DNA of 36,718 nucleotides from a bacterium (GCA_024277605.1 JAJRUU010000063.1:1-36718), one strand, 5' to 3'; positions 22,701 to 32,281 are shown, counted from the stretch's first letter. Made by a program: numbers and translations. Notes: a model not told the origin generated them from the sequence alone.

Positions 22701-24050
22701 ATGAATAAAATGAGAGGTAACTGGAAATATTTGGCGGTATGCCTGGCGGCCTTATTGTGCTATCCAGGACAAGGTCTTGCCGTGCATGGAGCCGATTTAG
22801 CAGCACTCTTTCCCCAACAGAGGTTGTCTATGGAATTCAGAGACGCTGAAGTAAAGAACGTCTTGAGATCCTTGGCTGAGCCATACAAAATAAATCTTTT
22901 AGTCAGTAAGGGTGTCAAGGGCAGTATCAGCGCCAGTTTCGACGATGTCTATGTCAAAGATGTCTTTATCGCCGTTTTGCGTGATGCAGGGTTGGGTTAT
23001 GTTATTGAAGGCGATATCGTGAGAATAGATACCTTTGATTCATTGGGAAATAAAAGAAAGCAGGGAGCTTTAATTACCAGGAGCCTGGAAATAACCTATG
23101 CCTTCGATTCAAGCAGTAATAAAGATTTATCGAATTTGGCGAAAGAATTAAAGAAAATGTTAAGTGGAAACAGCGGATCTAATATTTCGGTTATCCCGCG
23201 TAATAATACATTGATAATTACCGATATCCCGGAATATGTGGACAAAATTGTTAGAATGGTGGGGGAGCTGGATAAGGAATCTCCCCAGATTGCTATTTTT
23301 GCCAAGATTGTGGAAATGAGCACCGATTTTAGTAAGGATTTCGGTATTCAATGGGGAGCAAAATTCGGTATTGGCGGTGATGAAGCATCCGGCAAAAGTG
23401 ACACATTCACTGCCCAGGGCGGATCAATGATGGGCACTGCACCCAACAGCGAAGGAGGAAATTTTTTAGTTGATTTGCCGGCTGCGGTGGGGCAGGGAGC
23501 TGGCGGTGCGGTGAATTTTCTGGTTGGTAAAATAGGGAGTGAAATATTGGAGGTGCAGCTTTCTGCTATGGAGGCCGAGGGTAAAGGCAGGGTGCTATCC
23601 AGCCCCAAGATCATTACCCAGGATAATCAAAAAGCCTACATAGAGAGTGGCGATGAAATTCCGTATCAAACCATACAAGAAGGGGGAGCGTTTGAGATTA
23701 GTTTTAAGGAGGCGGTGGTGAGCCTCGAGGTTACCCCGCACGTAATTGGAGATAAGGTGTTTATGGAAGTACTTATTAAAAAAGACACGGTAGACTTTAC
23801 TAAAGCGGTAGGTATCGGTCAAGAACCACCCATTAAAACCAACGAATTAAACACCAAGGTGCTGGTGAGAAACGGTGAAACAGTGGTTATCGGCGGTCTG
23901 ATTTCTCAGGATGTCTCGGGAGGAGAAGGTGGTGTACCGTTTTTACGACATATTCCAATTATAGGCAAGTTGTTTAGTTATCACAAAGAATCGAAGGCAA
24001 AAGTGGAACTTGTGATCTTTATTACCCCAAATATAATCAAAGAAGGCTAA
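22701..24050 (+). CDS. pilQ: PilQ/GspD-type secretin (short form)
   Basis: A 449-residue outer-membrane secretin forming the pilus exit pore. A signal peptide (to about residue 31) is followed by an N0/STN-like domain (LSMEFRDAEVKNVLRSLAE, then KGSISASFDDVYVKDVFIAV) and an N1-type domain with NTLIITDIPEYVDKIVRMV. The C-terminal secretin domain contains LSSPKIITQDNQKAYIESG, GDEIPYQTIQEGG, TKVLVRNGETVVIGGLI and VPFLRHIPIIGKLF. AMIN domains, usual in PilQ of Proteobacteria, are missing, so peptidoglycan anchoring may come from the GspA-like protein encoded next. GGGAGG lies before the ATG. The gene appears intact. Confidence 0.92.
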   Translation: MNKMRGNWKYLAVCLAALLCYPGQGLAVHGADLAALFPQQRLSMEFRDAEVKNVLRSLAEPYKINLLVSKGVKGSISASFDDVYVKDVFIAVLRDAGLGYVIEGDIVRIDTFDSLGNKRKQGALITRSLEITYAFDSSSNKDLSNLAKELKKMLSGNSGSNISVIPRNNTLIITDIPEYVDKIVRMVGELDKESPQIAIFAKIVEMSTDFSKDFGIQWGAKFGIGGDEASGKSDTFTAQGGSMMGTAPNSEGGNFLVDLPAAVGQGAGGAVNFLVGKIGSEILEVQLSAMEAEGKGRVLSSPKIITQDNQKAYIESGDEIPYQTIQEGGAFEISFKEAVVSLEVTPHVIGDKVFMEVLIKKDTVDFTKAVGIGQEPPIKTNELNTKVLVRNGETVVIGGLISQDVSGGEGGVPFLRHIPIIGKLFSYHKESKAKVELVIFITPNIIKEG

Positions 24051-24054
24051 CTTT

Positions 24055-25884
24055 ATGTATCGGGCGTTTTTCAATTTAAGAGAAGATCCCTTTAGTTTAA
24101 ATCCAGATCCTCATTTCCTGTTTCCCAGTGAACGCCACCGGGATGCTTTCCGCTATTTGCTCTACGGTATAAAGAACCGTGAGGGTTTTATAGAAGTCAT
24201 TGGAGATGTAGGTACCGGCAAGACTCTGTTGTGTCGTGCTTTACTGGCTCTTTTAGGAACCGAGGTCAAGAGTGCCCTGATCCTGAATCCGCCGTATTCG
24301 GATGTCGAGTTTTTTGAATATGTGATGAAGGATTTGGGTATTTCCAGAGATGTGGAAAGCCGCCGGGGGGCGCTGGAAAGCTTGAATGAATTTCTCTTGC
24401 AAGAGTATAGAGAAGGCCGTAATGTAATTATCATTATTGATGAAGCGCAACATTTGAGCAGTGATTTACTGGAGCAGGTGCGCCTGTTATCCAATTTAGA
24501 GACAGAGAAGAAAAAACTACTACAAATAATTTTGGTAGGCCAGCCGGAATTAGAGGATAGATTAAGAAATCCGAATATGAGGCAGTTGGATCAGCGAATC
24601 ACCTTACGTTACTATTTAGAAAACTTAAAAAAGAATGAAATAAAGCAGTATATATATCACCGCCTGCGGATCGCCGGATCTCCCGGAGATATAAAGTTTA
24701 CCCGCGGGGCGTTAAAAAAGGTGTATAAATTTTCCAAGGGAATTCCCCGGTTAATAAACGTCGCCTGCGACAAGGCCTTACTCACTGCTTATTTCTTTAA
24801 AAGCAAGCGCATAACAGCCAAGCATGTAACTATTGCTTTAAGAAGTACCCAGCGAAGGTGGCGGAAATGCCCGCGGTTATCCAAAATCGGCTTTACCAAT
24901 GCGGCTTACACCTTTGCAATTCTGACGGTATTATTCTTCCTGATTGTGAACTGGCAGTCTTATAAGGAACTGCATGTCTGGACTAAGAAGATAAATCCGG
25001 TTCTGTCGCTTATAAAGGCCAGCGTATTGCGTCCTACTTATTTACCTCCGGCTACAGATGATGAAGTAACATCTGGAATACAAGAGCAAATTTTGCCTCT
25101 GCTTGGGGAAAAGGTAGCCATTCATAAAGCGCCGGTGGAAGCTCCTTTAGCAGTTGAGATTCCCAAACCGGTGGAAGCTCCGGTACCGCTAAAAGTGGCA
25201 GAACCAGTTAGGAAAAAACCACCAAAACCAAAAGCGCCGCCGGTCACCAAAGACTATGATTCAGTTTCTCTGGCCAATCTGTTGGCCATCTGGGGAGGAG
25301 ATAGATCGGCAGATATGGACAGTTGGGAAAGGGACGGCAGTGGTACATTAGAATATGAAAAAATAGCCAGGCAGTATGGACTGGATACAGTTTTACTTAA
25401 GGCTGATTTGCAGGAGTTGGGGATTCTAAATTTACCCTGTATATTACCCCAAATAACTGATTCCCAATCAAAACAGAAGCTTTCGTTGGTATTGGTCGGC
25501 ATATCGGAGGAGTGGGCCATGGTTATCCACCCTGAAGCCGGAGAAGTAAATTATGCAAGGGATGATTTGTCTTCCCGCTGGTCAGGGGAGGCAATTATAT
25601 TGTGGCGCAATGTTGATAATTTAATCTCCGAACCGATTTCTCCCTGGCGAAGTGAAGCTGGAATTGAGAAAATCGAGGAACGGCTGCGTCAACTGGGGTA
25701 TTTTAAAGAACAGCCGTCTACTGATATGGAAATACGCAAAAATCAACGGGCAAGGGCGCTGATGAATTTCCAGCATGACCATCGCCTTGAAGTAGACGGT
25801 ATTTTGGGAATCCGTACTCGATTAGTCCTTTATAATGTTATTGATCAACCATTTACTCCGACACTAAAGCGAGATATCTTTTAA
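24055..25884 (+). CDS. gspA: GspA/ExeA-like AAA+ ATPase with periplasmic peptidoglycan-binding part
   Basis: 609 residues. The start MYRAFFNLREDPFSLNPDPH is the ExeA/GspA hallmark. Walker A is GDVGTGKT (50-57) and Walker B VIIIIDEAQHL; GQPELEDRLR and GIPRLINVACDKAL complete the ATPase. A TM lies near residues 283-303 (YTFAILTVLFFLIVNW). A Pro-rich spacer (VEAPVPLKVAEPVRKKPPKP) leads to a C39-peptidase-like fold (about 400-525) and a PG_binding_1 domain (IEERLRQLGYF ... FQHDHRLEVDGILGIRTR). In Aeromonas, ExeA with ExeB opens peptidoglycan so that the type II secretin can assemble. Here the gene sits between pilQ and a GspB-like gene in a pilus operon, so it probably serves the pilus secretin. 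Confidence 0.88.
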   Translation: MYRAFFNLREDPFSLNPDPHFLFPSERHRDAFRYLLYGIKNREGFIEVIGDVGTGKTLLCRALLALLGTEVKSALILNPPYSDVEFFEYVMKDLGISRDVESRRGALESLNEFLLQEYREGRNVIIIIDEAQHLSSDLLEQVRLLSNLETEKKKLLQIILVGQPELEDRLRNPNMRQLDQRITLRYYLENLKKNEIKQYIYHRLRIAGSPGDIKFTRGALKKVYKFSKGIPRLINVACDKALLTAYFFKSKRITAKHVTIALRSTQRRWRKCPRLSKIGFTNAAYTFAILTVLFFLIVNWQSYKELHVWTKKINPVLSLIKASVLRPTYLPPATDDEVTSGIQEQILPLLGEKVAIHKAPVEAPLAVEIPKPVEAPVPLKVAEPVRKKPPKPKAPPVTKDYDSVSLANLLAIWGGDRSADMDSWERDGSGTLEYEKIARQYGLDTVLLKADLQELGILNLPCILPQITDSQSKQKLSLVLVGISEEWAMVIHPEAGEVNYARDDLSSRWSGEAIILWRNVDNLISEPISPWRSEAGIEKIEERLRQLGYFKEQPSTDMEIRKNQRARALMNFQHDHRLEVDGILGIRTRLVLYNVIDQPFTPTLKRDIF

Positions 25885-25897
25885 GGGCGGATGAAAA

Positions 25898-26767
25898 ATG
25901 AGCGTTCTTTATGATCGGTTAAAAAATGTCGAGAAAGAAAAACGGCCGGAATCTCCCATAAGTGAAGAGGAAGGTTTCCCCATAGAGGGTGAAATTAAGC
26001 GCCAGAAAAGCGAACAGCAGCGAAGAAGAAAACGGGGAGGGATGGGAGGTTTGTTTTTATTCTTTGTGCTGATTTTCATTGGTGCGGTGATTATCTCGGT
26101 TAAGGATATCAACCGGAAGGAGCTGAGCGCTAAGCCATCAGTAAAAAAATTGTTGACAGCCCCCTCTGCCGAAAAAGCTAAACCTGCTTCTGCTGAAAAA
26201 ACTGAACCTACAGCCGTTGCTGAAAAAGCTACAGCTACCTCTGCTTCTGAGAAAACTAACCCCAGCGCCTCTCCAGAGGAAACTAAATCTGCATCCCCTA
26301 CAGAAAAAGCTGAGATCACTCCGGTCGAGGGAACCAAAGAAGAGGCTGTAACTACGGCTGCTATATCCAAGGCTGCGACTAAGCCGGAATCCCAACCAGG
26401 AAAGTTATTTGAAGAGGGCGCCCAATTATATAAACAACATAAGTATGAAGAGGCAGTTGCGGTTTATATGCAAGGCTTACAGGATAATCCTCAATATGCG
26501 GTGGGGTATAATAATTTGGGTGTTGTCTACTACAAACAGGATGAGTTGCGGAAGAGTTCGGCTCAGTTTAAACAAGCTGTAGAGTTTAATCCCCGGTATG
26601 CTGAAGCCCATTATAATTTAGCAGTAGTGTTGGAAAAATTGGGTCAGGAAAAGAAGGCCTTAATCCATTACCTTAAATTTTTGGAGTTTGCCCCCTTAGA
26701 ACAATATAAGTTAAAAAACAAGGAATTACAGGATAAAGTACAAGCTCATATTCGCTATTATTATTAA
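25898..26767 (+). CDS. GspB-like N-terminus joined to a TPR domain
   Basis: 289 residues. The first residues MSVLYDRLKNVEKEKRPE resemble the short N-terminal motif of GspB/ExeB ('MSyILDALKKAErER'). A TM follows (GGLFLFFVLIFIGAVIISV), then about 85 residues of low-complexity repeats based on SAEKxxPxA, and from about residue 165 a periplasmic TPR domain (KLFEEGAQLYKQHKYEEAVA, VGYNNLGVVYYKQDELRKS, AEAHYNLAVVLEKLGQ). Placement directly after the GspA-like gene supports a GspA-GspB pairing in which the TPR part replaces the usual GspB C-terminal domain. PilF/PilW-like secretin chaperones are also TPR proteins, so secretin assembly is a reasonable guess. Confidence 0.7.
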   Translation: MSVLYDRLKNVEKEKRPESPISEEEGFPIEGEIKRQKSEQQRRRKRGGMGGLFLFFVLIFIGAVIISVKDINRKELSAKPSVKKLLTAPSAEKAKPASAEKTEPTAVAEKATATSASEKTNPSASPEETKSASPTEKAEITPVEGTKEEAVTTAAISKAATKPESQPGKLFEEGAQLYKQHKYEEAVAVYMQGLQDNPQYAVGYNNLGVVYYKQDELRKSSAQFKQAVEFNPRYAEAHYNLAVVLEKLGQEKKALIHYLKFLEFAPLEQYKLKNKELQDKVQAHIRYYY

Positions 26768-26781
26768 TCTCAGGAGGTAAA

Positions 26782-28542
26782 ATGGCAGTGAGACAGGCGC
26801 CCGCTCCTCCAGATACCGGTGATTCATTAGTCAGGCTACTTATAAACAAGAAACTGCTCTCTAATGTTCAGCTGGAGTTGGCCCAGGAAATCCAAAAACG
26901 ACGGGATGAAAACCTTAAAGATATCCTTGTTCGGATGGGTTGGGTTTCTGAAGAAGATATAATAAAACTGCAGGGAGAGCTGTGGAAAATACCTGTTTTT
27001 AATCCCGATCACCTAAAAAAGATAGATCCCGCCTTACTCAGCCAGATCCCCGAATATTTAAGTCGTAAGCACAATATATTACCCATTAATAAGGAGAATG
27101 GCAAGGTATGGGTGGCCATGAGCGATCCATTCGATCTGGTGGTGCTTGATGACCTGCAGCGGGTAACCAAGGCCGAAGTAAAACCGCTTATAATTTCCGA
27201 AGCAGATGTCAAGAAATATATTGATCAATGTTATAAAAAGAAAACCGGTAAAGCGGCGGAAGATAAGCAAGAAGAGCATCTAAGAGACCAGATCATAGAT
27301 GAGATGAGCGAGTTCGAACTGGATATTGACGGAGCTAACGCGGGGGAAGAAGAAGAGCAGTTAAAAGTCAGTACCAGTGATCCCCCGGTGGTAAGGCTGG
27401 TGAATTTTATGCTGGTGCAGGCCATTAATGATAAGGCATCTGATATTCATGTAGAGCCCATAGAAGATGGAATAAAGGTGCGCTATCGGGTTGATGGCTC
27501 CTTGTTTGAGCTGGTTAATTCACCCAAGAAATTTAAAGCGGCCATCATTTCCCGGATAAAGATCCTTTCCGGTATGGATATATCGGTAAAACGCGTTCCG
27601 CAGGATGGGGCGTTCACTATCCATCAGGATGGAGCGGAGGTGGATTTTCGGGTTTCGTCTCTCCCGATTATATATGGAGAAAAGATTGTGCTCCGGTTAT
27701 TGGTACGAAATGCGGTTACCGGAAACACCTTAGAGGGTTTGGATATGGGGGAGCGCAATCTGAATGTATTTAAGAAGATGATTTATCGGCCACACGGAAT
27801 GATTCTGGTTACCGGCCCTACCGGATCGGGTAAATCCACCACACTTTATACGGTATTAAATGCCATAAATGATCCTTGTAAGAATATTATTACAGTAGAA
27901 GATCCTTGCGAGTATCGGTTGGCTGGGATTCAGCAGGTGCAGGTTAAGCCGGATCTGGGTTTTGATTTTGCGGATGCGCTACGGACTATTTTACGGCAGG
28001 ATCCTGATATTGTTATGATTGGTTAAATCCGGGATAGCGTGACCGCCCATATTGCGGTCAAGGCTTCTTTAACCGGACATTTGGTGCTTTCCACGCTGCA
28101 TACCAACGATGCTCCGGGAGCTATTGTGAGGTTGGTGGATATCGGCTTAGAGCCCTTCCTGGTGGCCTCTTCGGTGACTATGGCAGTGGCCCAGCGCTTG
28201 GTGAAAAGAATTTGTAGTCATTGCAAGGAAAAATATCAAGCTTCTCTAGACGAGAAGGAGATTATAGGTTGGGACCCCAAAAAGGAACTGATCTTGCACC
28301 GAGGTAAAGGGTGTAAGGACTGTCGGAATACAGGCTATGCCGGTAGAGCGGCTGTGTTTGAGGTCTTGGAGATGTCGCCTGAGATCAAATGTTTAATGTT
28401 GGAAGGGGGATCCATGGATGCCGTCCGTGAAAAAGCTATTGAGCAGGGGATGGAAACTTTGCGGGATTGCGGCTTTCGCCGGATGCATGCGGGTATTACC
28501 ACCCTGGAATCAGTCTTGGCGGTTTGCGTCGGAGAGGATTAA
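26782..28542 (+). CDS. pilB: PilB pilus-extension ATPase interrupted by one in-frame TAA
   Basis: The full frame has 587 codons with a single stop at codon 415 (28024-28026). Residues 1-150 form a GspE-N/MshEN domain. The motor has Walker A GPTGSGKST (about 345-353), an Asp box (ITVEDPCEYRLAGIQQ) and Walker B RQDPDIVMIG. The next codon is TAA where the family has the Glu of GEIRD. The same frame then continues IRDSVTAHIAVKASLTGHLV, STLHTNDAPGAIVRL (His box) and a four-Cys zinc motif CSHCKEKY...CKDC, ending at normal length. Stopping at 414 would remove part of the catalytic core. AGGAGG lies before the ATG. Possible explanations: sense mutation in this strain, recoding, or sequence error (GAA read as TAA). 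Confidence 0.85.
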
Positions 28543-28550
28543 CCCTTAAT

Positions 28551-29810
28551 ATGCCTAGATATCACTATGAAGTTATAGATACAGACGGTGGTCTCCGCCG
28601 CGGGGAAATGGAAGAGGAAACCCCGGAACGTCTGGCCGATGCCTTGCAGAAGAAGGGTTTGATTGTAGTTTCTATAAACCGCTACGGAGGTGTGGAGGCT
28701 GGACAAATCAGCGGCATCAAGGCGTTTTTTGATAATTTAAACAATAAGCTTGTTCTCGGGAGTGGTAAGGTAAAACTCTCATTTGTATTGCAATTTACTA
28801 CCCAGATGGCGAGCATGGTAGGGGCTGGGTTGCATCTTTTGCGAACCTTAACCAGTTTAACGGAAGATATGACTGATAAGCGCTTTAAGATAATGTTGCA
28901 GAACATAAAAACGCAAGTAGAAGGAGGAGAGACGTTTTCCTCGGCCCTGGCTATGTATCCCAAAACATTTGGAGATATATACGTCAATCTGGTTAAGGCC
29001 GCCGAAGCTACCGGGGAAATGGATACTATCCTAAATCAATTGGCGATTTATTTGGAAAAGACGATGACTTTACGTCGGAAAGTCAAGGGAGCTTTAACAT
29101 ATCCTATATGCATATTGGTATTCGCTTTGATAGCGATTTTAGTTTTAGTGCTCAAGATTGTTCCCATATTTGAGGCAACATTTAACAAGTTGGGGGCGGA
29201 CCTGCCGCTCCCAACTCAAATTTTGATAGATGGCACTAACTTTATAAGAGATTATTTTTTCTTTGCCGGTTGTGCTTTGGCTGGCATTATCTTTGTCCTG
29301 GTTAAATTCTTTAGTACTCAAAGGGGTAGGTATATTTGGGATAAGATGATTGTGAAATTTCCTGTATTTGGGCCTTTAATTTGGAAGACGGTATTGACCC
29401 GTTTTATGCAAACCCTGTCCATTCTATTAAGCAGTGGGGTAAGTGTCTTAGAAGCGCTTAGATTAGCTGGAAAAGCTAGCGCCCACAAGGTATTGGAAAA
29501 AAGCGCTTATCAGTGTATCGATAGTATTCGGGATGGGAGTGGGATTAGTGAGGCGCTGGAGGCGACTGGGGTGTTTCCCGACATCGTGTTGCGTATGGTG
29601 AGTACCGGTGAGGAGGCTGGTACCCTGCCCGCTATGCTGGATAAGGTAACTCAGTATTTTGAACAGCAAGTTGAGACAACAGTAGACGCACTGTCTTCAT
29701 TGATTGAACCGCTCTTGATTGTATTTCTGGGAACCATTATTGGCGCTATCATCGTATCTATCTTCCTGCCCATCTTCCGCATGGGAGATGCCATAAAGGG
29801 AGTAAAATAA
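28551..29810 (+). CDS. pilC: PilC/GspF inner-membrane platform protein
   Basis: 419 residues. PilC is the polytopic platform on which PilB and PilT act. The N-terminus RYHYEVIDTDGGLRRGEMEE is the typical opening strand. Two T2SSF repeats follow: FTTQMASMVGAGLHLLRTL ... FSSALAMYPKTFGDIYVNLV with AAEATGEMD, then FMQTLSILLSSGVSVLEALR ... MVSTGEEAGTLPAML. TM helices are near YPICILVFALIAILVLVLKI, FFAGCALAGIIFVLVKF and IEPLLIVFLGTIIGAIIVSI. The ATG at 28551, 8 bp after the pilB frame, gives the family-like N-terminus; the longer in-frame start at 28467 would overlap pilB. The gene is uninterrupted. Confidence 0.93.
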   Translation: MPRYHYEVIDTDGGLRRGEMEEETPERLADALQKKGLIVVSINRYGGVEAGQISGIKAFFDNLNNKLVLGSGKVKLSFVLQFTTQMASMVGAGLHLLRTLTSLTEDMTDKRFKIMLQNIKTQVEGGETFSSALAMYPKTFGDIYVNLVKAAEATGEMDTILNQLAIYLEKTMTLRRKVKGALTYPICILVFALIAILVLVLKIVPIFEATFNKLGADLPLPTQILIDGTNFIRDYFFFAGCALAGIIFVLVKFFSTQRGRYIWDKMIVKFPVFGPLIWKTVLTRFMQTLSILLSSGVSVLEALRLAGKASAHKVLEKSAYQCIDSIRDGSGISEALEATGVFPDIVLRMVSTGEEAGTLPAMLDKVTQYFEQQVETTVDALSSLIEPLLIVFLGTIIGAIIVSIFLPIFRMGDAIKGVK

Positions 29811-29825
29811 AGGAGTAACCAAATC

Positions 29826-31022
29826 ATGATATTAGACGAAGAGCAAGAACAAATTGCTGAACCAAAGCCAAGGGATATTGCTGGGGACAAGCGAGCAGAT
29901 AAGGGGGTGGAAAGTTTAAGCATTAGGCAATTAGTGGAGCGGATGGTGGCTGAGAGGGCATCGGATATCCACATCAATGCCGGTAGTCCGCCTATATATA
30001 GAATAGACGGAAATCTGGTGGATTTGGGTTATCCCAGGCTTACTCCCGAAAAATGTAAGCAACTGATATTTAGCGTGCTAAAAGAAAAACAAATTGCCAT
30101 GTTTGACGAGGTGAACGAGATAGATTTTTCTTTTGGTATTCCCGGCGTGGGGCGGCTTCGGGCTAATGCCTATATCCAACGTGGAACCTTTGGTCTAGCC
30201 TTAAGAAATATCCCGTATCGTATCCCGATGGTTGAAGAATTGGGATTGCCCAAGGTGGTAATCTCGCTTTGCCAGAAGCAAAGAGGATTGGTCTTGATTA
30301 CCGGCCCTACGGGTTACGGTAAGTCTACCAGCCTGGCGGCTATGCTTGGGTATATAAACAAGAAATATGCAAAACATATTATTACCGTTGAAGACCCTAT
30401 AGAATATTTACACCGCAATGAGAAATCGATGGTTACCCAGCGTGAAATAGGCGTAGACACCAAAACCTTTAATAGCGCTTTGCGCACAATTTTAAGGCAG
30501 GATCCGGATGTGGTGCTCATCGGTGAGATGCGCGATCTGTAAACTATTCAGGCTGCGCTGACTATTGCGGAGACGGGCCATTTGACCTTTGCTACATTGC
30601 ATACCAATTCAGCGGTAGAAACCATAAACCGGATTATTGACGCCTTTGACAGTGGCAGACAATCTCAGATAAGAACGCAGCTGTCATTCGTGTTGGAGGG
30701 GATAATCGCTCAGCAGTTGATCCCTCGCTGTAATACAGCCGGTCGTGTATTGTCGGCCGAAATTCTGGTGCCTAATATGGCTATCAGGAATTTGATTCGT
30801 GAAGGAAAAATCCACCAGATCTATAGTATTATGCAAACTTCTCAGGCGGCCACTATTATGCAAACCATGAACCGCTCGCTCCTGTCTTTATATAAGAACG
30901 GAGAAATAAGTTATGAGGAGTTGATGTATCGCACCACCGATCGAACGGAACTTATGGAAATGCTGAAAACCCAAAAACAAGTTGTGACATCGACCAAAAG
31001 AGCATTATTTGGCAAAAAATGA
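29826..31022 (+). CDS. pilT: PilT pilus-retraction ATPase interrupted by one in-frame TAA
   Basis: The full frame has 399 codons with a single stop at codon 239 (30540-30542). The N-terminal PAS-like domain has RASDIHINAGSPPIYRIDG. Walker A is GPTGYGKST, with Tyr at a position usually Ser. ITVEDPIEYLHRNEKS is the Asp box and ILRQDPDVVLIGEMRDL the Walker B region. TAA then stands where PilT proteins have the Glu of 'RDLETI'. The same frame continues TIQAALTIAETGHLTFATLH (His box) and QLSFVLEGIIAQQLIPRC to a normal C-terminus. A 238-residue truncation would be inactive. AAGGAG precedes the ATG. The retained downstream conservation argues for a very recent change, recoding or sequence error. Confidence 0.85.
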
Positions 31023-31132
31023 GACTTACGTTATAGCCTAACATGATTTATTATAAAGCGAAGCAATCTCTTTGATAAAAAAACGGGGGAATATTCGTTG
31101 TAAATCGTTACCTGAAATTGGAGATAAGTTTT

Positions 31133-32281
31133 ATGTATAAATATAGAGCTCCGAAGAAACGCCGAAGTTATTATATGCTGATTACCATGATAATTGGGTT
31201 GGCCCTCATCGGGTCTGGGGTATATGCTGAGTATGGACAATTAAGAATCAAAATAGGTGGTTTTGTTCTGGAATATTGGATTATTTCTTTGTTCCTTATG
31301 GTGCTGGGGGCCAGCTCCCTGGTGGTGTGCATAGTCAGCGGCTTATTGCTGGGAGAAACCAAAGAGAAGCTCAATGATATGCTGGGTGATAGTTTAGACA
31401 AATTCCAAAAGGTCCAAATGGATTTTCTCAAACACACTTTTTCGGTGACCGGGCAGTCATTGGCGTATAAGCTGGAGGACATTTTGGATCCCCGCTATAG
31501 AATAGTGGTTGCCGCTAATGGCCAGCGTGGTATTGAACCTAACCCTCAAACCTTTGATAAATTAGCCAGACATATTCGTACCTATACCAATGATTTTATT
31601 GCATCTCCGGTCAGAAAGGGGCAAAAGGATACAGTAATCCTAATTAATGGGATTACTTTGAAAGATTTAGTAGACCCTGGAAATCAACTTTCTAATGCGA
31701 TTACTCAAGCGATTAAGGAACTGAGTTATGAGTCACGCAAACGCAGCCTTGGTGATCGGAAGTTAATAATTAGAGCAATGATGCTTTCTCCTCAGAGCGA
31801 GACCATAAATTTCAGGAGAACCTATGGCGGGTCAGTGCCCAGCCACAAACCCATGGTGATAGATGAAGAAATAGAGACATTTTTCCAGCAGTATCCTATA
31901 AAAAATCAAACCGATGAGGCCGCTCAAGAGGTTGAGGAGCGACTTCATGGGGATATTGAGTATTCTATTCGGGCGTTTAAAAATTTGACCCATATTATAG
32001 AGACCAAGCGCTCCGCTGTTAAACTTGAGCTGAAACAGACAGTGGTGTTACCCTCAGCGTATTTTATTATCACCAATGATTTTATATTCATAGAGCAGTA
32101 CCATCTAGGGCGGGAGAATATAAACGGTAAGTATAAATGCTTGGTAGGTACAGTCCCTATGTTCCAGTTTGCCGCCGATTCGCCGGTATATGACAATATG
32201 CGCAAACACTTTGAGTTTTTGTGGACAGTGGATTTAAATAAGGAGTTAAACCAGGTTTTCAGGGTGGAACAATTAATCTGA
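31133..32281 (+). CDS. Two-TM membrane protein of unknown function in the pilus operon
   Basis: About 382 residues. I do not recognise a characterised family. Two TM helices (YYMLITMIIGLALIGSGVYA and IISLFLMVLGASSLVVCIVS) form a hairpin at the N-terminus. A helical linker follows (KEKLNDMLGDSLDKFQKVQM), then a soluble domain of about 270 residues. Its end, FIITNDFIFIEQYHLGRENI and VPMFQFAADSPVYDNMRKHF, recalls C-terminal domains attached to some regulators in which a predicted pocket ends near a 'HFEfLW' motif. The ATG at 31133 is chosen because GGAG lies 9 bp upstream; a TTG at 31118 is in the same frame. It lies between pilT and the GspE-N/DnaA gene on the same strand, so it may be part of the pilus machine or its control. 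Confidence 0.6.
   Translation: MYKYRAPKKRRSYYMLITMIIGLALIGSGVYAEYGQLRIKIGGFVLEYWIISLFLMVLGASSLVVCIVSGLLLGETKEKLNDMLGDSLDKFQKVQMDFLKHTFSVTGQSLAYKLEDILDPRYRIVVAANGQRGIEPNPQTFDKLARHIRTYTNDFIASPVRKGQKDTVILINGITLKDLVDPGNQLSNAITQAIKELSYESRKRSLGDRKLIIRAMMLSPQSETINFRRTYGGSVPSHKPMVIDEEIETFFQQYPIKNQTDEAAQEVEERLHGDIEYSIRAFKNLTHIIETKRSAVKLELKQTVVLPSAYFIITNDFIFIEQYHLGRENINGKYKCLVGTVPMFQFAADSPVYDNMRKHFEFLWTVDLNKELNQVFRVEQLI

Noticed and set aside
26138..26395. Long antisense ORF with Ser/Phe/Arg repeats
   Set aside because: It is the complement of the low-complexity SAEKxxP repeats of the GspB-like gene.
28024..30542. Genome-wide reassignment of TAA to Glu
   Set aside because: Many intact genes in the window (pilA, pilQ, pilC and others) end at the expected length with TAA; general reassignment would extend them all.
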